The notes beneath the pieces were generated by a model. The model searched no databases and was not told where the DNA came from. It was given only the letters and a program-made list of their open reading frames with translations. This document shows positions 51,713-56,452 of a stretch of 56,452 nucleotides of DNA, piece by piece. The translations under genes were made by a program, and so were the position numbers. The DNA comes from Parcubacteria group bacterium (GTDB lineage: Bacteria > Patescibacteriota > Minisyncoccia > Moranbacterales > JAKLHP01), in contig JBBABD010000003.1 of the NCBI GenBank assembly GCA_041657845.1, forward strand, positions 1 to 56,452, in the 5' to 3' direction. Position 1 is the stretch's first letter. The number at the start of each line of letters is the position of its first letter.

Positions 51713-51890
51713 ACAAGGAGGTATCAAAGATGTTTAGGCAAGAGTTTAGCTAGTTAAAACTAAATATTTGCGAGAATAGCGAAATGGTGTCCCATAAGGG
51801 ATTACCGCCTACGGGCAAAACCTCCGAATCCTGCAAAAGCCAAGTTCTGCGAAACAAACGCAGCGTGCTCCCTTGCAGGATTTTTTATTT
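51713..51890 (+). ncRNA. Stand-alone structured transcript with an SD-led 7-codon ORF
   Basis: About 175 nt from promoter to terminator with no downstream gene in that direction. A perfect SD (AAGGAGGT, 51715-51722) precedes ATG (51730) and MFRQEFS-stop. Downstream hairpins: GGT-TCCC ataa GGGA-ACC (51786-51806) and GCC tacg GGC (51807-51816). ACCTCC (51820-51825) can pair with the SD's GGAGGT, so translation could be switchable. The terminator is AATCCTGCAA/TTGCAGGATT (51827-51882) enclosing CTGCG/CGCAG, then TTTTTT. I recognise no Rfam family. It may be a regulatory RNA or a mini-peptide mRNA. Confidence 0.55.
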
Positions 51891-51904
51891 TAAGCATTAT
51901 TTGA

Positions 51905-51990
51905 TATAATAAAAGTGCGGCGGGAGGACTTAATGCAACGGGACTTTGCATCAACGATGCTCTCCCTTAAGTCCCTCCCGCTTTTTATTT
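51905..51990 (+). ncRNA. Short hairpin transcript with alternative pairing
   Basis: TATAAT (51905-51910) is followed by GCGGGAGGACTTAA (51920-51933), which pairs with TTAAGTCCCTCCCGC (51967-51981, one bulge) before TTTTTATTTT. Inside, GGGACTT (51940-51946) can compete for AAGTCCC, and GCAT/ATGC makes a third hairpin. A 29-codon frame (51933-52022) has GGGAGG before its ATG but overlaps the terminator. The -35 is poor. Likely a small RNA or a terminator with unusual complexity. Confidence 0.4.
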
Positions 51991-52038
51991 TGCAGAAAAA
52001 TTATTCTTCGTATACTATATAAAAATTTATAAATAAAA

Positions 52039-52064
52039 TGGGCTACGAATTGCTTCGCAGCCCA
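52039..52064 (-). terminator. Terminator of the receiver-like pair
   Basis: TGGGCT (52039-52044) and AGCCCA (52059-52064) with CGAA/TTCG inside; T-rich on the minus strand. Confidence 0.8.
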
Positions 52065-52079
52065 ATACTTCTGTTCATC

Positions 52080-52526
52080 TTATCTGGTCAGTTCCTCCAA
52101 AACTGCCAGCCAATTTTTCGTGCCGTCGGAATTCATCGGCGAGTGGCGCAAGATTACCTTGCTTTCGCCAATCATTATCGTTCTCCCGATGAACCAATCC
52201 ATCATAGCGCCAGCCGGATGGTCATGGTGGCCTGTGTCAGTTGCGACACCGATCAGTTTCACACCCTCGATTGCCATCTTGATGGCGAGAGCATATCCTA
52301 CATCGATCAACTGACCAAGATGCTCGAGTCCCTTGCCACCCAACATCTCTGCTTCGGCAGGCATCAAGAGATCGAGAAGGGCGGCGTCAAATTTCTCACC
52401 GTCCTTTACGGTCTTTGCTGCTTTTGAATAGTCAGCGAAGACGATTACCTCATGCCCGGCTTCAGTTAGTTGGGCGTATCCTGCCAACCGATGCTTCTTG
52501 CTATCGTCCACAAGCATAATCTTCAT
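52080..52526 (-). CDS. CheY-like receiver-domain protein (GHHDHP type)
   Basis: 148 aa. KIMLVDDSKKHR gives the acidic pair; FDAALLDLLMPAEAEM includes the phospho-acceptor Asp; KLIGVATDTGHHDHPAG takes the switch Thr region and carries an unusual His/Asp cluster found, from memory, in other CPR receiver-like proteins. No output domain. A good SD (GGAGGTGAC) precedes ATG, which overlaps the upstream stop by 4 nt. GC-richer than the core. Confidence 0.7.
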   Translation of the reverse strand: MKIMLVDDSKKHRLAGYAQLTEAGHEVIVFADYSKAAKTVKDGEKFDAALLDLLMPAEAEMLGGKGLEHLGQLIDVGYALAIKMAIEGVKLIGVATDTGHHDHPAGAMMDWFIGRTIMIGESKVILRHSPMNSDGTKNWLAVLEELTR

Positions 52527-52867
52527 AGGTCACCTCCAAAGGTAAGCATGAACGGAACAAGAGATTTGTCTCCCGGTTGTAGATGCTTGTCATCCAATTG
52601 GCAGACCACTATCCTTTCGGGATAGTTCCGTTTTAGCGATCTGATACCCTGGTCTTCGTGCAATGGCATGAGAAAAAGAGCGATTGTTGCATCCTCATTT
52701 TCCTTGAGTATGCTCAATGCCTTTCCCGCCGAATCAACGATGATTAGCTCTGCCTCCTCGAAATTATCTACTAGTGTGTTCTTGCTGGAGAGCGACGCAA
52801 CTTTCTTGATTGACGCCTCAATCGGATTATTTGGACTGTCACTCTCGATGGACACAAATAATTTCAT
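52523..52867 (-). CDS. Unknown 114-aa partner of the receiver-like protein
   Basis: Predicted alpha/beta: KLFVSIESDSPNNPIEASIKK, LIIVDSAGKALSILKENEDATIALFLMPLHEDQG, IVVCQLDDKHLQPGDKS. The order of strands and an acidic residue after a strand give it a receiver-like look, but no phospho-site is convincing. SD AAAGGGAGG precedes ATG. It overlaps the receiver gene by 4 nt, so the two are surely cotranslated and probably interact. Confidence 0.6.
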   Translation of the reverse strand: MKLFVSIESDSPNNPIEASIKKVASLSSKNTLVDNFEEAELIIVDSAGKALSILKENEDATIALFLMPLHEDQGIRSLKRNYPERIVVCQLDDKHLQPGDKSLVPFMLTFGGDL

Positions 52868-52892
52868 AATGAATCCTCCCTTTGAGATATAA

Positions 52893-52959
52893 TTTTACGG
52901 CAGTGAGAAGGAGATTTAGCTAGATAACCAGAAAACCTCCTATTCACTGCCGTAAAATA
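52893..52959 (-). promoter_or_regulatory. Large 5' leader hairpin of the receiver pair
   Basis: ATTTTACGGCAGTGA (52893-52907) pairs perfectly with TCACTGCCGTAAAAT (52945-52959): 15 bp. The apical loop carries AGGAG/CTCCT (52910-52914 with 52938-52942), which hides an SD-like AGGAGG on the minus-strand RNA. It lies between the promoter (52981-53009) and the SD. Confidence 0.7.
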
Positions 52960-52980
52960 TAAAAAGAACTATAACTGATG

Positions 52981-53009
52981 ATTATAGCACCTTTTTGTGT
53001 TGATGTCAA
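52981..53009 (-). promoter_or_regulatory. Perfect consensus promoter of the receiver pair
   Basis: TTGACA (53009-53004), exactly 17 nt, TATAAT (52986-52981) on the minus strand. Confidence 0.88.
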
Positions 53010-53075
53010 GCGTAAATTATGTCCTATTTTCTGATAATTCCTTCCAGTTTTTGGGTTGGTTGGGAGATAAAAAAA

Positions 53076-53597
53076 CTAATAAGACAAATCGGACTTATTA
53101 TTTCTGTAATTTGTTCTTTTTTGATATAATCTTTCATTGAATCCCCCATTTTTCAAGAAATCTGCGCTTAATTTTGCGAGCTGTTTGTCTAGGAGATAAT
53201 TCGTTTGGTGGATGAGGCAAATTAGCATGTTGGCGGCAGACTCGGAATTGTTGAGATAAGACTCATAGGACGAATAAGACCTATCTTTCAAATAAGCAAG
53301 ATTGCGAATCGTTTTTATTCTTGGATCTTCTTTGATCCAACTTTTCAAATGATTTTGACGCAGGAAATCTTCGTAATCCAAAAGTAATTCTTCCAAACTA
53401 GCTCTGGCAACGCTAGTCAATTTTATTTCAGTTTTCTTAGAAGTAGCGGATGCTTGGCTTCCTTCGGCAATGTTCTGCCTTCCACTTCTGGCGGCTTGCT
53501 CCATCTGGTCTTTTGTCCGACTTTTCCAGTCGATATATTTTTTGCAAAATTCAACAGTCAAATCAAAAACCAAAGTCGACATTTGAAAAGATTGCAA
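53076..53597 (-). CDS. Four-helix-bundle suffix-domain protein, N-terminus possibly frameshifted
   Basis: 173 aa from a TTG at 53597. SFQMSTLVFDLTVEFCKKY, KDQMEQAARSGRQNIAEGSQAS, KTEIKLTSVARASLEELLLDYEDFL and FLKNGGFNERL match the family. Relatives have an upstream GxYRxLxSFQ start; here it is coded in the same frame (53634-53598, GGYRNLQSFQ) but no ATG, GTG or TTG opens it. The only nearby ATG (53665) is in another frame, with poly-A tracts between. So a frameshift, sequencing error or non-canonical start is likely. Inverted repeats AATAAGACAAA flank the gene. Confidence 0.75.
   Translation of the reverse strand: MQSFQMSTLVFDLTVEFCKKYIDWKSRTKDQMEQAARSGRQNIAEGSQASATSKKTEIKLTSVARASLEELLLDYEDFLRQNHLKSWIKEDPRIKTIRNLAYLKDRSYSSYESYLNNSESAANMLICLIHQTNYLLDKQLAKLSADFLKNGGFNERLYQKRTNYRNNKSDLSY
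53078..53088. repeat. Inverted repeat copy 1 around the four-helix gene
   Basis: AATAAGACAAA; exact reverse complement at 53649-53659. The two copies bracket the gene. Confidence 0.5.
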
Positions 53598-53648
53598 ATT
53601 TCGATAACCACCGTGCTTAAAAAATAAATTCGTCTTATCTGTTATATT

Positions 53649-53659
53649 TTTGTCTTATT
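53649..53659. repeat. Inverted repeat copy 2 around the four-helix gene
   Basis: TTTGTCTTATT, exact inverse of 53078-53088. A looser AAGAC motif also occurs at 53616-53640 and 53273. Confidence 0.5.
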
Positions 53660-53668
53660 TTTCATTTT

Positions 53669-53697
53669 AAAAGCGCGAGAAAGAATCTCGCGCTTTT
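53669..53697. terminator. 12-bp bidirectional terminator
   Basis: AAAAGCGCGAGA (53669-53680), AAGAA loop, TCTCGCGCTTTT (53686-53697). It ends the DUF4405 gene and starts the accessory island. Confidence 0.85.
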
Positions 53698-53706
53698 CTT
53701 AAAGTG

Positions 53707-54021
53707 TTATTTCTTTTCAGTTTCCACTTCCTTGCTTATCTGACATTCCTCATTTTTTTTGAAGAAATTTTTGGTCATACAAACAAACATTTTCCAATAC
53801 ATTGCAACGTGGATCAGGGCGAAGACGACCATTATTATTCCTGCCCAATCATGGACCGCTCCCCAATCATGCCTTCCCCATCCTAGAAAGTCATTGTGAA
53901 TTCCGCGATTTCCTTCTCCCGGAGGAAGAAAGAGGAAAATGATAGCACCGGTAATTGCTGTGATTACAAATGAAACCAGGGTGATAAAATCAATAGCATA
54001 CTTAATTTTTATTTTGTTCAT
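53707..54021 (-). CDS. DUF4405 membrane protein (possible b-type heme)
   Basis: 104 aa with two membrane helices (about residues 10-32 and 57-78) and a conserved His pair: GRHDWGAVHDWAGIIMVVFALIHVAMYWK. The spaced histidines (HDWGAVHDW and ALIHVAMYW) suggest heme ligation, as proposed for DUF4405. Charged Lys/Glu tail. It is 3' of dnaK in the same direction. No SD. Confidence 0.82.
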   Translation of the reverse strand: MNKIKIKYAIDFITLVSFVITAITGAIIFLFLPPGEGNRGIHNDFLGWGRHDWGAVHDWAGIIMVVFALIHVAMYWKMFVCMTKNFFKKNEECQISKEVETEKK

Positions 54022-54081
54022 TTTTTTTAAATTAATTATTAGAATAAAGCGAGCGGATTTAAATCCGCTCCGCTTTAAAGT

Positions 54082-55995
54082 CTACTTTTTTTCTGTCTCT
54101 GCTTCTTTTGGCTGCTCGGGCGTTCCATCCTTCGCTGAAGCTTCGGACTGGCTAGCGCCTGCTTGGCCTTCTGTAGTATTTGCGGAAGAGGCCTGGGCGG
54201 CAGCGTAGAGTTTCTGGCCGATCTTTTGAGCTTCTTGGGAAAGCGCTTCAGTGGCTTTCTTGATCGCTTCGAGGTCGTCGCCATTCTTTACCTTGTTCAG
54301 TTCCTCAATTTTCTCATTGACCGGTTTCTTTTCGTCGTCGGTAATTTTGTCTCCAGCTTCTCTCATCGCTTTTTCGGTGGTGTAGGCCAGAGTGTCCGCC
54401 ATATTGCGGGCTTCGATCAGTTCTTTCTTTTTCTTATCTTCTTCGGCATGAAGTTCGGCATCTTTTTTCATTCTCTCGATTTCCTCTTTGGAGATTCCGC
54501 TAGAAGCTTCGATTCGAATTGATTGTGATTTTCCGGTCGCTTTATCCTTGGCGGTAACGCTCAAGATTCCGTTGGCATCGATGTCAAAAGTAACTTCAAT
54601 CTGCGGAATGCCTCGAGGTGATGGCGGAATGCCATCCAAAATAAATCTTCCCAATGTTTTGTTTCCAGCGGCCATTTCCCTTTCTCCTTGAAGAACGTTG
54701 ATTTCCACGCTCGGCTGGTTGTCAGCAGCCGTAGAAAATACTTGCGACTTGGAAGTTGGAACAGTGGTATTTCGATTAATAAGCGGAGTGGAAACTCCCC
54801 CCAATGTTTCGATTCCGAAAGTCAAAGGCGTAACATCGAGAAGCAGAACGTCTTTCACGCTTCCTTCCAAAACTCCTCCCTGGATAGCGGCGCCCATTGC
54901 CACCACTTCATCCGGGTTAACTGAGAGATTGGGTTTCTTTCCGAAAAATTTCTCAACTGTTGATTGGACGAGCGGCATTCGAGTCATTCCTCCTACCATA
55001 ATTATTTCATTGATGTCTTTGGTTTCCAATTTCGCGTCCGCCAAAGCTTTTTTCATCGGTTCCAAAGTTTTTTCCACCAGATCGCCAACCAATTCTTCCA
55101 ATTTCGCTCGGGTAATTTTCATTACCAAATGCTTTGGTCCATCGTTGCCAGTAGTAATAAATGGCTGATTAATTTCGCTTTCCATCGCCGTTGAAAGTTC
55201 TATCTTCGCTTTTTCCGCCGATTCTTTCACTCTTTGAAGCGCCAGAGGATCTTTGGAAAGATCGATTCCTTCCTGCTTTTTATATTCATCTAAAATCCAG
55301 CTAATTATTCTTTGATCGAAATCGTCTCCTCCGAGATGAGTATCTCCATTGGTTGATTTTACTTCCACCGTATCTTCGGCCACTTCCAGAATAGAAATAT
55401 CATAGGTTCCGCCTCCCAAATCGTAGACAACTATTTTTTCATCTTTCTTTTTGTCGAATCCATAGGCCAGAGCGGCGGCCGTCGGTTCATTAATAATCCT
55501 TTTGACATTGAGTCCGGCAATTTCTCCCGCTTCCTTGGTTGCTTTTCTTTGAGAATCGTCAAAATAGGCCGGTACAGTTATTACTGCATCAGTAATAGTT
55601 TCACCTAACTTCGTTTCGGCATCTTGTTTCAGTTTCTGAAGAATCATCGCGGAAATTTCTTGCGGAGTATATTCCTTTCCGCCCATTTCCACTTTGGTTC
55701 CTCCATTGGATTTCACGATTTTGTAGGGCAAAAGTTTCAAATCTCTCTGAACTTCCGCGTCTTCAAAATGCCTTCCAATAAGGCGTTTGATGGAAAACAA
55801 AGTATTTCCCGGATTGGTAACAGCTTGGCGCTTGGCCAAAAGTCCGACCAACCTTTCGTTGGTTTTGGAAATGGCTACCATTGATGGAGTAGTCCGGTTT
55901 CCTTCCTTGTTTTCAATTATTTCCGGTTTTCCTCCGATGACCACGGCCATCGCAGAGTTGGTTGTTCCAAGGTCAATGCCTAGAATTTTTGACAT
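54082..55995 (-). CDS. dnaK: Chaperone DnaK (Hsp70)
   Basis: 637 aa. ATPase domain signatures: ILGIDLGTTNSAMAV, VYDLGGGTYDISILE, IIMVGGMTRMPLVQ. Substrate-binding domain with INVLQGEREMAAGNKTLGRF and EVTFDIDANGILSVTAKDKATGKSQ; a helical lid and a Gln/Ala/Ser-rich tail ending AKDGTPEQPKEAETEKK, without an EEVD-like motif. No GrpE gene is in the window. No SD. Confidence 0.97.
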   Translation of the reverse strand: MSKILGIDLGTTNSAMAVVIGGKPEIIENKEGNRTTPSMVAISKTNERLVGLLAKRQAVTNPGNTLFSIKRLIGRHFEDAEVQRDLKLLPYKIVKSNGGTKVEMGGKEYTPQEISAMILQKLKQDAETKLGETITDAVITVPAYFDDSQRKATKEAGEIAGLNVKRIINEPTAAALAYGFDKKKDEKIVVYDLGGGTYDISILEVAEDTVEVKSTNGDTHLGGDDFDQRIISWILDEYKKQEGIDLSKDPLALQRVKESAEKAKIELSTAMESEINQPFITTGNDGPKHLVMKITRAKLEELVGDLVEKTLEPMKKALADAKLETKDINEIIMVGGMTRMPLVQSTVEKFFGKKPNLSVNPDEVVAMGAAIQGGVLEGSVKDVLLLDVTPLTFGIETLGGVSTPLINRNTTVPTSKSQVFSTAADNQPSVEINVLQGEREMAAGNKTLGRFILDGIPPSPRGIPQIEVTFDIDANGILSVTAKDKATGKSQSIRIEASSGISKEEIERMKKDAELHAEEDKKKKELIEARNMADTLAYTTEKAMREAGDKITDDEKKPVNEKIEELNKVKNGDDLEAIKKATEALSQEAQKIGQKLYAAAQASSANTTEGQAGASQSEASAKDGTPEQPKEAETEKK

Positions 55996-56068
55996 ATTTT
56001 GTTTAGCTTATAATTTGTAGGTTCTGGTTTATAGATTACAAAATTAAGCTTTTGATTAAATTATTTAT

Positions 56069-56097
56069 TTGACAATTATATTAAATTTTCCTATATT
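56069..56097 (+). promoter_or_regulatory. Promoter of the 77-aa gene
   Basis: TTGACA (56069-56074), 17 nt, TATATT (56092-56097). About 35 nt separate it from ATG, with AAGGAGG in between. Confidence 0.75.
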
Positions 56098-56131
56098 TAA
56101 GGCAAAATCTATTGCAAGGAGGGTGTTCTTT

Positions 56132-56365
56132 ATGAACGAAAATGGAGAGAATTTGATTCCGATTTCAATTGATGAAGTGAGGCAAGTGAGTCGAGCCCTT
56201 GGGTATAGTTCTGCCAGAGGAGCAGATGTGGCAGCCAATAAGCTAGACGCTCATGTCAGAGAAAACTCAATCGTCATGATTCCGATTGAGGAGTGGAACT
56301 CTTTCAGGGATCTGTCTGGAATTTCTGTTTTAAACACATACATTTGTCGGTTCTTTGATTATTAA
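56132..56365 (+). CDS. Unknown 77-aa SD-led protein, 3' end possibly replaced by transposon sequence
   Basis: ATG at 56132 preceded by AAGGAGGG. The first 65 residues look like a compact helical domain: IPISIDEVRQVSRALGYSSAR, GADVAANKLDAHVREN, IPIEEWNSFRDLSGISV. The last ten residues (NTYICRFFDY) overlap the stop region of a reversed transposase gene, so the natural C-terminus may be lost. No family is recognised. Strong promoter and SD as in the island genes. Confidence 0.55.
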   Translation: MNENGENLIPISIDEVRQVSRALGYSSARGADVAANKLDAHVRENSIVMIPIEEWNSFRDLSGISVLNTYICRFFDY

Positions 56366-56452
56366 TAATTGTAGCATTTCGTTAGGAGTTTTTCCATTTA
56401 AACCGCAATGTTCCAGATTATTGTATTCATTGTTCCATATTCTAATCTTTTT
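56330..56452 (-). CDS. C-terminal end of an IS3/IS481-type transposase (cut by window edge)
   Basis: Minus-strand frame open from the right edge: KKIRIWNNEYNNLEHCG then LNGKTPNEMLQLL and stop at 56330-56332. The arrangement W-N-N-E-Y-N...GLNGKTPxE-M-L is the typical end of DDE integrase-core (rve_3) transposases. Only 40 residues are inside the window, so the catalytic core lies beyond it. It points to an insertion sequence next to the small SD-led gene. Confidence 0.72.
   Translation of the reverse strand, partial: KKIRIWNNEYNNLEHCGLNGKTPNEMLQLLIIKEPTNVCV

Noticed and set aside
51713..51890. Fluoride, ZTP or c-di-GMP riboswitch, or 6S RNA
   Set aside because: Only short local resemblance (for example CCGCCTACGGGC); the defining core motifs are absent and no downstream gene follows.
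56004..56040. A fourth family-B repeat before dnaK
   Set aside because: Only one ATTTGTAGGTT-like arm is visible; too weak to list.

Overview
The window reads as a chromosome segment of a small-genome, AT-rich bacterium of the Candidate Phyla Radiation (Patescibacteria), most like Parcubacteria or Moranbacteria. This placement is inferred from gene families and architecture: DUF4012 protein, membrane-anchored ClpC-like ATPase, archaeal-type UMP kinase, stacked glycosyltransferase/Wzz genes, retained ribosomal protein L9, intergenic TGTCAT...ATGACA palindromes, and core genes without Shine-Dalgarno (SD) sequences. No 16S gene is present to confirm it. Nearly all genes lie on the minus strand.

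Layout. 1-7.3 kb: housekeeping genes (PD-(D/E)XK nuclease, DUF2062, pyrH, HIT protein, rpmA, pyrG, rplI). 7.3-20.2 kb: cell-surface polysaccharide block with galU, a rhamnose set (rfbA, rfbD, rfbB, rfbC-like), two Wzz-like proteins, a GT4, and a PgaC/PgaB-like pair (processive GT2 plus membrane polysaccharide deacetylase). 20.2-23.6 kb: accessory island of three unrecognised secreted or membrane proteins with strong SDs, a seven-hairpin array, a TCTA microsatellite in a 5' leader and a structured leader. 23.6-31.2 kb: envelope quality control and division (catalytically dead HtrA, membrane protein, active HtrA, ferredoxin, parvulin, FtsB-like protein, a 35-aa membrane protein, lepA) and a tRNA-like RNA with an unusual insertion. 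31.3-41.6 kb: murJ, DUF4012, further GT4/Wzz genes, a VUT-family queuosine-precursor transporter and an EamA transporter. 41.6-49.6 kb: recJ, pseudo-receiver, ADP-forming acyl-CoA synthetase, ClpC-like ATPase, dnaJ. 49.6-53.7 kb: second accessory island between dnaJ and dnaK, with internally duplicated unknown proteins, receiver-like proteins, consensus promoters, hairpin leaders and two stand-alone structured transcripts. 53.7-56.4 kb: DUF4405 protein, dnaK, a small SD-led gene and the C-terminal end of a transposase.

The polysaccharide genes together suggest synthesis, chain-length control and possibly deacetylation of a rhamnose-containing surface polymer and an amino-sugar polymer. The chaperone, protease and parvulin genes suggest an envelope folding module.

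The most unusual pattern is a split in gene style. The starts I inspected among core genes have no SD, and at least two (positions 200 and 30943) look leaderless. Most genes of the two islands, plus the SD-led gene at 56132, have AAGGAGG-type SDs and TTGACA promoters, often with structured leaders. This marks the islands as acquired or differently regulated.
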